64,000 bases of DNA from Phocaeicola barnesiae DSM 18169 = JCM 13652 (GCF_000374585.1 NZ_KB894655.1:1-64000), one strand, 5' to 3'. Positions 36,353 to 45,467 are shown, numbered from the stretch's first letter. Translations and numbers: made by a program. Notes: generated by a model not told the origin, from the letters alone.

Positions 36353-36825
36353 AACAAGACGAACGAACACTGCAACAATGGAAAGATTTGGCTGCACGCT
36401 ATTTCGAAGCGGAGACGAGTCCTGCTGAGGAACAAGAGTTGGCTTACTTCCTGACTACTCCTGCCTCACAGGACAGAGAGTTCGATGAAATCCGGGCAGT
36501 CATGGGTTACCTGGCTACCGGACGGATGTACCATCGGAAACGGAAATCTTCCGCCTTCCGGTATGCTGCGGCTGCCGCTGTCATCGGTCTATTACTGACA
36601 ACCACCGTCTGGCAACTGGCCCAAAACAGAAATGTCTGTGTAGCCTACATCTACGGAGAGCGCTGTACCGATACGGAAACCGTACTGACAGAAGCCCTGA
36701 AATCCATCGAAAAAGTACGGCAAGAGCCGCAGGAGGAAACGATTCTTCAAGAGCAGCTTTCAGACATTTTCCAGACACTGGAAGAAAACGATACTTTAAC
36801 CATAACCGATACCCCACACTTATGA
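36349..36825 (+). CDS. Putative anti-sigma factor, single-pass membrane protein
   Basis: 158 residues from the ATGA start. A cytoplasmic N-terminus of about 65 residues (RYFEAETSPAEEQELAYFL, resembling short zinc-less anti-sigma domains), one membrane segment (71-90), and a short periplasmic tail of about 65 residues with two cysteines (VCVAYIYGERC). Position directly after an ECF sigma gene and topology suggest an anti-sigma factor; no FecR domain is present. The function is inferred. Confidence 0.65.
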   Translation: MKQDERTLQQWKDLAARYFEAETSPAEEQELAYFLTTPASQDREFDEIRAVMGYLATGRMYHRKRKSSAFRYAAAAAVIGLLLTTTVWQLAQNRNVCVAYIYGERCTDTETVLTEALKSIEKVRQEPQEETILQEQLSDIFQTLEENDTLTITDTPHL

Positions 36826-37271
36826 TACGACAAACAATCCTATCAGGAATACTTCTTCTTCTCGCACTTCCGCTAGCAGCCCAACAGGGAATGCATGTGG
36901 AAGAACTCTTCGATGGCCGGTTCAAAAAAGACCATCGGGCCGTAGAAGTCCTCATTAAAGGGAAGGAACTGAAAAAATATCATCTGACACTGTTCCGGAG
37001 CCTTACAATCAGCAATGCCCCCGAGGTCTTCGAAAAGATGGAGGCCTTGGTCAGAAAAGATGCCGTCCATGCAGTAGACAAGGAAGTAGGAACCATCAGC
37101 AACCGTCTATACTACGGCTTCTACTGTTTCCCGGCTCAGAACGATACTTTCCGTTACTTGTTTTACCGGAATACGGCCGCAAAACCTGGTTCCGAAAAAC
37201 AGCCGGAAGCTACCCTGGTATATATGGAGGGTAAAGTAACCTTGGAAGAGCTCAAACAAATGTTTCAATGA
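36822..37271 (+). CDS. Small secreted protein, DUF6108-like
   Basis: 149 residues: signal peptide (IRQTILSGILLLLALPLAAQ), then a soluble domain with HVEELFDGRFKKDHRAVEVLIKG and KVTLEELKQMF. I believe this resembles the Bacteroidales DUF6108 family, but this is from memory. Starts by ATGA overlap with the anti-sigma gene and overlaps the next frame, so it belongs to the same four-gene unit. Periplasmic; role unknown. Confidence 0.65.
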   Translation: MIRQTILSGILLLLALPLAAQQGMHVEELFDGRFKKDHRAVEVLIKGKELKKYHLTLFRSLTISNAPEVFEKMEALVRKDAVHAVDKEVGTISNRLYYGFYCFPAQNDTFRYLFYRNTAAKPGSEKQPEATLVYMEGKVTLEELKQMFQ

Positions 37272-37297
37272 ATGACAAACAATCAAAACTTCACGAT

Positions 37298-38182
37298 ATG
37301 AAAAGAATGATTTTACTGGCAACAGCCTTTTTGGCTACAACCGGGATGTATGCCGCACAAACAGATTCACTGACAGTCACAAACACAGTACAAATTGAAG
37401 CACCCAACCGGGTAACACTCACACAGTCGGACAATCAGCTGACTATCGACATTGAAGGAGAAAAAGGGAATCCGGAATTCCGTTATACCCGCCAGGTAAA
37501 CATCTCCTCTTCAGAGCCTGTAGTCACCAAAGAAAGAAACAGCAATTGGGATTTCAACATACCTTTCCGCAAGCAAAAAAAATCCAGCCGATACAAACAG
37601 AACGAATTCGTAATAAAAGACTTCAAACTCGGACTGTCAAAAGTCATGAACGCCCCTGCCCAGCTTGATGCCAATATGGCCTCATCCTGGGAAATCACCA
37701 CACCGTCACTGGGATGGGCCTATTATCCCTGGCATTCAAACACTTCGTTCTCCATCGGACTAGCCTGCAGCTGGCGGAACTACCGGATGACCGGGAAGAA
37801 CCGTTTCATCAAAGAAGGGAGCGAAATTGTCCTGGGCAGCTATCCGGAAGGAGCAGACATCGAGTTCTCGCGCATCAAAGTATTCAGCTGGTCGGTTCCA
37901 CTGATGTTTAGCCATGAATTCGAAAATAAACTCGGCTTCAGCCTGGGAGCCATCGTCAACTTCAACACCCATGCCAGTCTAAAGACCCGTTATAACCTAG
38001 GGGATGAGAAGGTCAAGTTGACCGACAACAACATCCACCAGACTCCCGTAACAGTCGATTTCCAGGCGTCAATAAGCTGTAAGGCTGTAGGTATCTACGT
38101 AAAATACAGCCCCTGCAATATCCTCGACACCTCATACGGTCCTAAATTCTCGGCTCTTTCTGCCGGAATCATCCTGTTCTAA
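37298..38182 (+). CDS. Secreted outer-membrane beta-barrel-like protein
   Basis: 294 residues from ATG 37298, which gives a clean signal peptide (MKRMILLATAFLATTGMYAA). An upstream in-frame ATG at 37268 also exists. A polar domain is followed by beta-strand-like segments (TSFSIGLACSWRNYRMTG, NKLGFSLGAIVNFNTHASL, FQASISCKAVGIYVKYSP) to a final aromatic (GIILF). Fourth gene of the sigma unit and perhaps its signal source or output. A strong terminator follows. Confidence 0.7.
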   Translation: MKRMILLATAFLATTGMYAAQTDSLTVTNTVQIEAPNRVTLTQSDNQLTIDIEGEKGNPEFRYTRQVNISSSEPVVTKERNSNWDFNIPFRKQKKSSRYKQNEFVIKDFKLGLSKVMNAPAQLDANMASSWEITTPSLGWAYYPWHSNTSFSIGLACSWRNYRMTGKNRFIKEGSEIVLGSYPEGADIEFSRIKVFSWSVPLMFSHEFENKLGFSLGAIVNFNTHASLKTRYNLGDEKVKLTDNNIHQTPVTVDFQASISCKAVGIYVKYSPCNILDTSYGPKFSALSAGIILF

Positions 38183-38190
38183 GAGATATT

Positions 38191-38237
38191 AAAAAGACAG
38201 CCATCCTTACTTTGGGGCAAGGATGGCTGTCTTTTTT
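38191..38237. terminator. Bidirectional terminator between the sigma unit and efp
   Basis: Perfect 17-bp arms (38192-38208 and 38219-38235; AAAAGACAGCCATCCTT) with a 10-base loop and a TTTTTT end. Confidence 0.95.
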
Positions 38238-38254
38238 ATTGGATGTATCTAGGA

Positions 38255-38821
38255 TTATGCTTTCACACGACCTACGTAAGAACCGTCACGAGTATCTACT
38301 TCGATGATTTCATCCTGGTTGATGAACAACGGAACACGTACAGTAGCACCTGTTTCTACAGTAGCAGGTTTCGTAGCGTTGGTAGCTGTATCACCCTTCA
38401 GACCCGGTTCTGTGTAAGTAACTTTCAACTGAACCTTTACCGGCAATTCAGCGAACAGGATAGTTTCTGTAGAAGCGTCAGAAACTACATCGATAACCAT
38501 TTCTTCTTTCAGGAAGTCAACACCTTCAATCAAGTCATGAGCGATAGGTACCTGTTCGTAAGTTTCCTGGTTCATGAAGATATAGTCATCACCTTCCTTA
38601 TATAAATACTGGTAAGGACGACGTTCTACACGTACATCTTCCAATTTCTCACCGATATTAAAACGACGTTCCAACACGTAACCGTCTACAACATCTTTCA
38701 GTTTTGTACGCATGAATGTGTTACCTTTACCCGGTTTTACATGCAGAAAGTCGATACAGAAATACAGCTTACCGTCCATACGGATAGCAGTTCCGATTTT
38801 AATGTCTTGAGCGTTAATCAT
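38255..38821 (-). CDS. efp: Translation elongation factor P
   Basis: Relieves ribosome stalling at polyproline. 188 residues: KOW-like N-terminal domain with HVKPGKGNTF, placing the usually modified Lys at position 32, then two OB domains ending in GDTATNATKPATVETGA and VDTRDGSYVGRV. Promoter at 38878, terminator shared with the convergent unit. Confidence 0.96.
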   Translation of the reverse strand: MINAQDIKIGTAIRMDGKLYFCIDFLHVKPGKGNTFMRTKLKDVVDGYVLERRFNIGEKLEDVRVERRPYQYLYKEGDDYIFMNQETYEQVPIAHDLIEGVDFLKEEMVIDVVSDASTETILFAELPVKVQLKVTYTEPGLKGDTATNATKPATVETGATVRVPLFINQDEIIEVDTRDGSYVGRVKA

Positions 38822-38877
38822 AAGTTGAATACTTTTATTTATGTTATTTTATGGATTTGTTCCCTTGAAAACCGGAT

Positions 38878-38886
38878 GCAAAATTA
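38878..38886 (-). promoter_or_regulatory. Promoter -7 box of efp
   Basis: Minus-strand TAATTTTGC, leader of about 50 nt. Confidence 0.55.
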
Positions 38887-38937
38887 ATCTAAATCGGGAA
38901 AAAACGCAAAAAGATTTGTCTAAAAATGATTTAGCGC

Positions 38938-38969
38938 TTGGTTTATTTAAAAAAAGTCACTAATTTTGC
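38938..38969 (+). promoter_or_regulatory. Promoter of rpmH
   Basis: TTG at 38938-38940, a 20-bp spacer and TAATTTTGC at 38961-38969; both boxes fit. Confidence 0.65.
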
Positions 38970-39012
38970 AGCCCGAACGCATGGAATAATAACATAAATA
39001 GTATATACGAAA

Positions 39013-39174
39013 ATGAAAAGAACATTCCAACCCTCTAACAGAAAGAGAAGAAACAAACACGGTTTCCGTGAAAGAATGGCTACCGCTAACGGTCGCCGAG
39101 TATTGGCTGCACGTCGTGCCAAAGGTCGTAAAAAACTGACAATCTCTGACGAGTACAACGGAGTGAAAGCTTAA
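39013..39174 (+). CDS. rpmH: 50S ribosomal protein L34
   Basis: 53 residues ([20 protein letters not shown] start, [16 protein letters not shown]), the universal L34 pattern with a short acidic tail SDEYNGVKA seen in Bacteroidetes. Flanked by its own promoter and terminator. Unlike many bacteria, no rnpA or dnaA is next to it. Confidence 0.97.
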   Translation: MKRTFQPSNRKRRNKHGFRERMATANGRRVLAARRAKGRKKLTISDEYNGVKA

Positions 39175-39201
39175 AACCGTGCTTGAAGGAAAAGATTCAA
39201 G

Positions 39202-39244
39202 AAAAGCCGTAGAATGCTGAGAGAGCATTTTACGGCTTTTTCTT
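39202..39244 (+). terminator. Terminator of rpmH
   Basis: 17-bp arms (39202-39218 and 39224-39240) with a single G-T wobble, 5-base loop GAGAG and TTTTTCTTC tail. Confidence 0.92.
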
Positions 39245-39311
39245 CTTTATCGGCCGGCCGGCTACGCAAAAACTCTAAGGCACGATATAGCTGTGTTCGG
39301 ATTAAAAATTG

Positions 39312-39320
39312 TATCTTTGC
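39312..39320 (+). promoter_or_regulatory. Promoter -7 box of the PASTA-rluD-ddl unit
   Basis: TATCTTTGC. Lies inside the longer reading frame and so supports ATG 39356. Confidence 0.55.
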
Positions 39321-39355
39321 CCCGAATATTATACCGATACATCATAATATATAAT

Positions 39356-40003
39356 ATGGTTACACTGAAAGACTTTTTTTCATTCAAGAACAACCGCTTC
39401 TTCTGGCTGAACCTCATCGCCATGGTGGTAGTGATTACTGCAATCATCGTCGGAACTCTCTTCTGGCTGGACAATTATACGCATCACAACCAGTCATACC
39501 TGGTTCCTAACGTGAAGAACCAGACACTGCCCGAAGCAGAACAGGCACTGACGACCCAGAAACTGAAAGGAATCGTCATCGATTCTTCTTATGTAAAAGG
39601 AATGCCTTCAGGTATCATTCTGGAACAGACACCAGCCGCAGGTTCACGCGTCAAGGAAGGGCGTACTGTCTACCTGACCATCACTACAAACGACGTACCG
39701 CTGGTAAAGATACCAGACCTGATAGACAACAGTTCACTCCGACAGGCTGAAGCCAAACTGAAAGCCATCGGTTTCAAACTGACCGAACCGGAATACGTAT
39801 CAGGCGAACAGGACTGGGTATATGGTATCAAGTACCGTGGAAGAAGTCTGAGAGCCGGTGACAAAGTGCCTTACGAGGCCTTGCTGACCCTTTCTGTAGG
39901 AAATACGGCCATCAGAGATTCACTGAGTACGGATTCACTCAACCTGGATATAGACTTGGGCACCTCGGATGATGAACCTCAGGTAGACGATTCATGGTTT
40001 TAA
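39356..40003 (+). CDS. PASTA-domain membrane protein
   Basis: 215 residues. One membrane segment (about 16-38), then two to three periplasmic PASTA domains (YLVPNVKNQTLPEAEQALTT; VKIPDLIDNSSLRQAEAKLK), each with the typical V/I-P-N/D-L/V start, and an acidic tail. PASTA domains bind muropeptides or beta-lactam-like ligands. No kinase domain is attached. Upstream of rluD and ddl in one transcript, suggesting a cell-wall link. Confidence 0.9.
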   Translation: MVTLKDFFSFKNNRFFWLNLIAMVVVITAIIVGTLFWLDNYTHHNQSYLVPNVKNQTLPEAEQALTTQKLKGIVIDSSYVKGMPSGIILEQTPAAGSRVKEGRTVYLTITTNDVPLVKIPDLIDNSSLRQAEAKLKAIGFKLTEPEYVSGEQDWVYGIKYRGRSLRAGDKVPYEALLTLSVGNTAIRDSLSTDSLNLDIDLGTSDDEPQVDDSWF

Positions 40004-40026
40004 CTTCACCCACTGAGCGCAGTAAT

Positions 40027-41100
40027 ATGGCAGAAGAATACATCGAAGAACTGGAGAACGACATCCTGGAAGACATCGAACCTTTGAACGACCCTGCTAC
40101 CCTGTACGAACATTTCCGGGTAGTGGTAGACAAAGGACAGTCACCGGTACGCATCGACAAATACCTGTTTGAAAGACTTGTCAATTCCTCACGCAACCGC
40201 ATCCAACAGGCAGCGGATGCAGGATTTGTCATGGCCAACGGGAAACCGGTAAAGAGCAGCTACAAAGTCAAGCCGCAGGATGTACTGACCGTCATGATGG
40301 ACCGTCCGCGTTACGAGAATGACATCATTCCGGAAGATATTCCACTGAATATAGTATACGAAGACGAGGATTTGATGGTCATCAACAAGCCTGCCGGACT
40401 GGTCGTACACCCGGGATGCGGCAATTACCACGGAACCTTGGTGAACGCCATCGCCTGGCACCTGCGCGACGTACCGACCTACAACCCCAACGACCCGCAG
40501 GTAGGACTGGTGCACCGTATCGACAAGGATACTTCCGGACTACTGGTGGTAGCCAAAACCCCCGACGCCAAAACCAGCCTGGGCCTGCAGTTCTATAACA
40601 AGACTACCAAACGGGAATACAACGCCCTGGTATGGGGCATCATCGACGAGGATGAAGGCACCGTCACCGGAAACATCGGACGAAACCCGAAAGACCGGAT
40701 GCAGATGGCAGTCATGTCCGACCCTACCCAAGGGAAACACGCCGTAACACATTATCAGGTGCTGGAACGTCTGGGCTATGTTACCTTGGTAAAATGTGTA
40801 CTCGAAACCGGACGTACCCACCAGATACGCGTACACATGAAATACATCGGCCACACCCTGTTCAACGACGAACGGTACGGCGGCCATGAAATATTGAAAG
40901 GAACGCATTTTAGTAAATACAAACAATTTGTAAACAACTGTTTCGACATTTGTCCCCGACAAGCGCTTCACGCCAAGACGTTGGGCTTCGTGCATCCACG
41001 CACCGGAGAAGAGATGTTCTTCACTTCCGAACTGCCCGAAGACATGACCTGCCTGCTGGAGAAATGGAGAACATATATCAGTAACAGAGAAGAATTATGA
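40027..41100 (+). CDS. rluD: RluD-family 23S rRNA pseudouridine synthase
   Basis: 357 residues from ATG 40027. An S4 domain (RIDKYLFERLVNSSRNRIQQA) precedes the catalytic domain with GLVHRIDKDTSGLLVVAKT, which holds the catalytic Asp. An acidic N-terminal extension is present. An alternative GTG start at 39994 would overlap the PASTA gene. Its stop overlaps the ddl start by ATGA. Confidence 0.93.
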   Translation: MAEEYIEELENDILEDIEPLNDPATLYEHFRVVVDKGQSPVRIDKYLFERLVNSSRNRIQQAADAGFVMANGKPVKSSYKVKPQDVLTVMMDRPRYENDIIPEDIPLNIVYEDEDLMVINKPAGLVVHPGCGNYHGTLVNAIAWHLRDVPTYNPNDPQVGLVHRIDKDTSGLLVVAKTPDAKTSLGLQFYNKTTKREYNALVWGIIDEDEGTVTGNIGRNPKDRMQMAVMSDPTQGKHAVTHYQVLERLGYVTLVKCVLETGRTHQIRVHMKYIGHTLFNDERYGGHEILKGTHFSKYKQFVNNCFDICPRQALHAKTLGFVHPRTGEEMFFTSELPEDMTCLLEKWRTYISNREEL

Positions 41101-42071
41101 AACGTACCATTGCTATCATAGCAGGAGGAGACTCTTCGGAACACGAAGTCTCCATGAAAAGTGCAGAGGGTATCTACTCGTTCATCGACAAGGAAAAATA
41201 CAACCTCTACATCGTAGAACTGACCAAGAAATATTGGGAGGCTCTTTTGCCGGACGGAACACGTACACCGGTAGACAAGAACGATTTCAGTTTCCAGGAC
41301 AACGGGAACAAGATTATCCCCGATTTCGCATACATCACCATCCATGGGACTCCGGGTGAAAACGGTATCCTGCAAGGGTATTTCGAACTGCTGGGTATCC
41401 CCTATTCTACCTGCGATGTACTGGTATCGGCCATGACCTTCAGCAAGTTCACCCTGAACCAGTACCTGAAAGGATTCGGCATCCGTGTAGCGGAATCCAT
41501 GCTGGTCAACAAACGTCACGGCATCAGCGACGAAGATGTGGTAGAGAAAATAGGTCTGCCCTGCTTCATCAAGCCCAACGCCAGCGGTTCCAGCTTCGGA
41601 GTGACCAAGGTAAAGACCCGCGAACAGATACAGCCGGCACTCGAAGCCGCTTTCCAGGAATCGGACGACGTCATGATTGAAGCTTTCATGGACGGTATCG
41701 AACTGGCAAACGGCTGTTACAAGACTGCAGAGAAATCAGTGGTCTTCCCGATAACCGAAGTGGTCAGCCAGAACGAGTTCTTCGATTACAATGCGAAGTA
41801 TAAAGGCGAAGTAACCGAAATCACTCCGGCCCGCCTCAGCCCGGAACTGACCGACCGGGTACAGAAACTCACTTCGGCCATCTATGACATCCTGGGCTGC
41901 CGGGGTATCATCCGGGTAGATTACATCATCACCGAAGGCGAGAAAATCAACATGCTGGAAATCAATACGACTCCGGGAATGACAGCTACCAGCTTCATTC
42001 CGCAACAGGTAAAAGCTGCCGGTCTGGACATCAAAGACGTCATGACCGACATCATCGAGAGTCACTTCTGA
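41097..42071 (+). CDS. ddl: D-alanine--D-alanine ligase
   Basis: Makes the D-Ala-D-Ala for MurF. 324 residues, ATP-grasp fold: IAGGDSSEHEVSMKSAEG, HGTPGENGILQGYFELL, KPNASGSSFGV and LEINTTPGMT. Final gene of the PASTA-rluD-ddl unit, followed by a terminator. Confidence 0.96.
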   Translation: MKRTIAIIAGGDSSEHEVSMKSAEGIYSFIDKEKYNLYIVELTKKYWEALLPDGTRTPVDKNDFSFQDNGNKIIPDFAYITIHGTPGENGILQGYFELLGIPYSTCDVLVSAMTFSKFTLNQYLKGFGIRVAESMLVNKRHGISDEDVVEKIGLPCFIKPNASGSSFGVTKVKTREQIQPALEAAFQESDDVMIEAFMDGIELANGCYKTAEKSVVFPITEVVSQNEFFDYNAKYKGEVTEITPARLSPELTDRVQKLTSAIYDILGCRGIIRVDYIITEGEKINMLEINTTPGMTATSFIPQQVKAAGLDIKDVMTDIIESHF

Positions 42072-42100
42072 TAAACAGATTACCGCGTCAACGGTAACAG

Positions 42101-42145
42101 GCGCAGAGCCTTGGAAATCCTTTCCTACGGCTCTGCGTTTTTTTT
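42101..42145 (+). terminator. Terminator of ddl
   Basis: CGCAGAGCC (42102-42110) and GGCTCTGCG (42129-42137) with eight T's after. Confidence 0.9.
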
Positions 42146-42250
42146 ATCCGATAAGGAGTATCCGGATAAGGAAGCACTTTTACGGGCACTCCTTGCAACA
42201 TCAGAAAAAAGTTTCTATATTTGGACAAACTAAGCAAAAATAAGATTCCT

Positions 42251-43405
42251 ATGAATATACCTGCTGAATTTGATGAAATCCGTCCATACGAACCCGAAGA
42301 ACTTCCACAGATTTTCGAGGAACTGATAGCAGATCCCGCCTTCCAGGCCGTAGTCTCTTCCGTTCTGCCGAATATCCCTTTGGAAAAGATATTCGCCACA
42401 CTCCGTCAGTGTAAGACCAACCTGGATGTCCAGAAAAATATCTTCTATTCCTTACTGCACGGAATCATAGACAAGCACAGCGACGGATTCGACCTGGACG
42501 CTTCCGCCATACCGGACAAACAGGCTTCCCATACATTCATTTCAAACCATCGCGATATTGTACTCGACCCGGGCTTCCTTTCCGTAGGCCTGCTGGACAA
42601 CAGTTTTCCCACGACAGTAGAAATTGCCATCGGCGATAACCTGCTCATTTATCCCTGGATCAAGAAACTGGTACGGATCAACAAATCCTTCATCGTACAG
42701 CGTACCCTCAGCATGCGTCAGATGCTGGAATCGTCTGCCCGCATGTCACGCTACATCCATTTCGCCATCACAGAAAAGAAAGAGAACGTTTGGATTGCAC
42801 AGCGCGAAGGACGTGCAAAGGATTCGGACGACCGCACCCAGGAAAGTGTCCTGAAAATGCTCGCCATGGGAGGCGGCGGACACATCATCGACCGGTTGAA
42901 AGAACTGAACATCGCCCCGGTATCAATCTCTTATGAATACGACCCGTGCGATTTCCTGAAAGCACAGGAAATGCAGCAGAAGCGGGACATTCCGGAATTC
43001 AAGAAGAGCCAGGAAGACGACCTTCGGAACATGCAGACGGGTATCTTCGGTTACAAAGGACACGTTCATTTCCACGTGACCGCCTGCATCAACGAAGAAC
43101 TGGAACAGCTGCGGAACCTGCCGAAAACCGAAATATTCACTCGCATCGCCCAACTGATAGACCGGAGAATCCATGCCAACTACCGGTTATACCCAGGAAA
43201 CTATATCGCCTGCGATGAACTGGAAGGAAACAACCGCTATGCCGACAAGTATACAGCTGCCGACAAGGAGCGTTTCGAGACTTACCTGCAGCAGAAACTG
43301 GCCTTGATTCAGCTACCGGACAAGGACGAAGCGTTCTTGCGCAACCGGATACTGACCATGTATGCCAACCCAGTCATCAACCACCGGAAAGCGACGGAAG
43401 AATGA
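42251..43405 (+). CDS. Glycerol-3-phosphate/1-acylglycerol-3-phosphate acyltransferase-like protein
   Basis: 384 residues. HTFISNHRDIVLDPGFLSV carries the His-x4-Asp (NHRDIVLD) catalytic box of PlsB/PlsC-type acyltransferases, followed at a distance by WIAQREGRAKDSDD (block III-like EGR). Likely acts in membrane phospholipid or lipid A-like acyl transfer; the exact acceptor is unknown. It is larger than usual PlsC. ATG 42251 is preferred (MNIPAEFDEIRP); a TTG in frame lies upstream at 42221. Overlaps the next gene by ATGA. Confidence 0.8.
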   Translation: MNIPAEFDEIRPYEPEELPQIFEELIADPAFQAVVSSVLPNIPLEKIFATLRQCKTNLDVQKNIFYSLLHGIIDKHSDGFDLDASAIPDKQASHTFISNHRDIVLDPGFLSVGLLDNSFPTTVEIAIGDNLLIYPWIKKLVRINKSFIVQRTLSMRQMLESSARMSRYIHFAITEKKENVWIAQREGRAKDSDDRTQESVLKMLAMGGGGHIIDRLKELNIAPVSISYEYDPCDFLKAQEMQQKRDIPEFKKSQEDDLRNMQTGIFGYKGHVHFHVTACINEELEQLRNLPKTEIFTRIAQLIDRRIHANYRLYPGNYIACDELEGNNRYADKYTAADKERFETYLQQKLALIQLPDKDEAFLRNRILTMYANPVINHRKATEE

Positions 43406-44058
43406 ACCGGTTACTTGCCTATACTTTCTTGACAATTCTCCTGCTTTTATGCGGAAGCTGCCAAGAAGACGATTATGTCTATCCGGATGTACTGACTGAA
43501 CTGGCAGAAGCGCAGACGAATGATAAAGGTACATTGACCTACCTGCTCACAGATAAAGGAGACAAATACCGGGTATTGGAACGGGAAGGACTGGAAGGGC
43601 TGACTCCTGATTCCATTTACCGTGCCTTGTGTGTTTACCAGGTGACCGATACACAGGGGAAAACGGTGCAGCTCTATTCCGCCCAAAAGGTTCTGTCCAT
43701 GCTTCCGAAACCGGCTTCCGCCTTTACGGACGGAGTACGGACAGACCCGTTGGACATCCAGAGCATCTGGTTGTCAGGGAGGTACCTGAACATGGTACTG
43801 CTTCCGATGGCCAAAGACAAGAGCCACATCTATCACTTTGTGGAAAACGGTCTGACCCAGCGTACTGAAGGAGGCAACCAGCTGGAACTGACCCTCTATC
43901 ATGACCAGAACGGCGACTACGAGGCATTTACCCGAAAGACCTATCTTTCGATACCGCTTTGGGAATACGGTGACAAGTTAGGTACCGGCGACCGGATAAT
44001 CCTGCACATACGGACTTATCAAGAAGGAGAAACCACCCGAGAATTTATGATACCCTAA
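43402..44058 (+). CDS. NigD-like lipoprotein
   Basis: 218 residues with a lipoprotein signal (hydrophobic 5-18, LLLLCGSC, Cys20), then QEDDYVYPDV as seen in NigD-like proteins, and SIWLSGRYLNMVLLPMA in the C-terminal beta domain. Envelope anchored; function unknown, though some relatives sit in bacteriocin or capsule loci. Coupled to the acyltransferase gene by ATGA. Assignment from the motif pattern. Confidence 0.65.
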   Translation: MNRLLAYTFLTILLLLCGSCQEDDYVYPDVLTELAEAQTNDKGTLTYLLTDKGDKYRVLEREGLEGLTPDSIYRALCVYQVTDTQGKTVQLYSAQKVLSMLPKPASAFTDGVRTDPLDIQSIWLSGRYLNMVLLPMAKDKSHIYHFVENGLTQRTEGGNQLELTLYHDQNGDYEAFTRKTYLSIPLWEYGDKLGTGDRIILHIRTYQEGETTREFMIP

Positions 44059-44081
44059 TCCATAACCCATTGAAACAACTT

Positions 44082-44480
44082 ATGATTAAAACCTTATATT
44101 TCATGTTTTTCGTGTGTATCGCTCTCATCGGACTGATGGCCTGCACACCCAAGCAACAAGACAAGTTCAAGAATCTGTCTGCCGACGAATTTGAAGATTA
44201 CCTTCAGAAAGACTCTATCCAGCTGGTCGATGTGCGGACCGTTGCCGAATATACGGAAGGACACATCCCAGGCAGCCTCAACATCAATGTACTGGACGAA
44301 CAGTTTGCTGCCAACGTAGACGAACTGCTGGACAAGAACCATTCTGTAGCCGTATATTGCAAAAGCGGCCGACGCAGCCGGAATGCCGCCCGTATCCTGA
44401 CCAAAAAAGGGTTTCACGTAGTCAATCTGGACAAAGGATTCGAGAACTGGAAAGAGTTGGACAAACCCATTGAGAAATAA
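44082..44480 (+). CDS. Rhodanese-like lipoprotein
   Basis: 132 residues from ATG 44082 (a TTG at 44070 is the alternative). A lipoprotein signal with Cys near residue 21 (LIGLMACTP) is followed by a rhodanese domain: LVDVRTVAEYTEGHIPGSLN and the active-site loop YCKSGRRSRNAA with catalytic Cys. Periplasmic sulfur transfer or redox sensing is likely; substrate unknown. 23 bp after the NigD-like gene. Confidence 0.88.
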   Translation: MIKTLYFMFFVCIALIGLMACTPKQQDKFKNLSADEFEDYLQKDSIQLVDVRTVAEYTEGHIPGSLNINVLDEQFAANVDELLDKNHSVAVYCKSGRRSRNAARILTKKGFHVVNLDKGFENWKELDKPIEK

Positions 44481-44498
44481 GACATTAACAACGCCCAA

Positions 44499-44581
44499 AA
44501 ACGAACGGACATTTCAAGTGAAACATGCGCACGTTTTACTTGAAATGTCCGTTCGTTTGTATGAAAACGTCCGTTCATTTT
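44499..44581. repeat. Palindromic interspersed element, copy 2
   Basis: 26-bp inverted arms (44499-44524 and 44533-44558; begins AAACGAACGGACATTTCAAG) with one G-T mismatch and an 8-base loop ATGCGCAC, then TTTGTATGAAAACGTCCGTT and a T run. The tail matches the copy at 507 closely. Lies between the 3' ends of the convergent rhodanese and LysR genes. Confidence 0.8.
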
Positions 44582-44585
44582 TTCC

Positions 44586-45467
44586 TCACTTCCGGCCTGC
44601 CTCCAGAAGAAAAGCGGCAAATGCAACAGCAGCCTTCTTCCGGTATGTACCCTGCGGCCAGAAAAGATATCCCTGCGAAGTCAGCCTATCGGCACACAGT
44701 ATCGGTATCTGTACCAGACCGGCTTCATTCGAAACAGCCGCCTGTGTCAGGACTGTAGCCCAATAACCTCCCTTTAAGATATGCAGAATAGTATGCACAT
44801 CATTAATCTCCATCCCCACCGTAAATGTCAACTGATGCTTCAGGCATAATTCCTCTATTTTTTTCCGAGTGGCGAACCCACGTTCCGGCAGAATAAGCGG
44901 AGTCTCCGATAACCGTTTCAATGTGATGGAAGAAAGAGTAGAAAGCGGATGAGACTCGTGTACAATAAAATAAAGCCTCGACTGAAAAAGAGGTACGCGC
45001 TCAAATCCGTCGCAGATTCCTTCAGGCTGGAAAGAAAGCAGGATATCCAATCCGTTATTTTCCAGCAGATGCAACAGCTCCTCGGATGTACCGAACGTAA
45101 TCCGCAAGCGTATATTGGGATAAACCTTCGTAAAAGGCTCCAGCGCAGAAACCAACACCGGCCCCATGCTATAAGTCACCCCCACATGAAGGTTACCTAT
45201 CTTTATCCCCTTCAAGTCCCGCAGAATCTGCTTGCCGTCTTCTGCGTCCTGCAAAGCCTTATTGGCATACGGCAAAAAGGCAAGCCCAGCCTCCGTAGGA
45301 ACAATACGTTTACCGATACGGTCGAAAAGCAGCACCTCCAGTTCATCCTCCAACTGTTTGATCTGCTGAGACAAGGTACTCTGCGAAATATACAATGCCC
45401 GCGCAGCCTCCGAAAAGTTCTGCAGCTCACAGGCAGCCTTAAAATACTTCAATTGCCGTAATTCCAT
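44586..45467 (-). CDS. LysR-family transcriptional regulator
   Basis: 293 residues; N-terminal winged helix (MELRQLKYFKAACELQNFSEAARALYISQSTLSQQIKQLE reads as classic LysR) and a C-terminal periplasmic-binding-type effector domain. Divergent from flavodoxin and catalase, so it is a candidate regulator of these. It has no close pair of cysteines like the redox-active pair of OxyR; one Cys in EELCLKHQL is at the approximate place. The inducer is unknown. Confidence 0.9.
   Translation of the reverse strand: MELRQLKYFKAACELQNFSEAARALYISQSTLSQQIKQLEDELEVLLFDRIGKRIVPTEAGLAFLPYANKALQDAEDGKQILRDLKGIKIGNLHVGVTYSMGPVLVSALEPFTKVYPNIRLRITFGTSEELLHLLENNGLDILLSFQPEGICDGFERVPLFQSRLYFIVHESHPLSTLSSITLKRLSETPLILPERGFATRKKIEELCLKHQLTFTVGMEINDVHTILHILKGGYWATVLTQAAVSNEAGLVQIPILCADRLTSQGYLFWPQGTYRKKAAVAFAAFLLEAGRK

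Noticed and set aside
44586-45467. Calling the LysR protein OxyR
   Set aside because: The pair of redox cysteines is not seen; only the neighbourhood suggests it.
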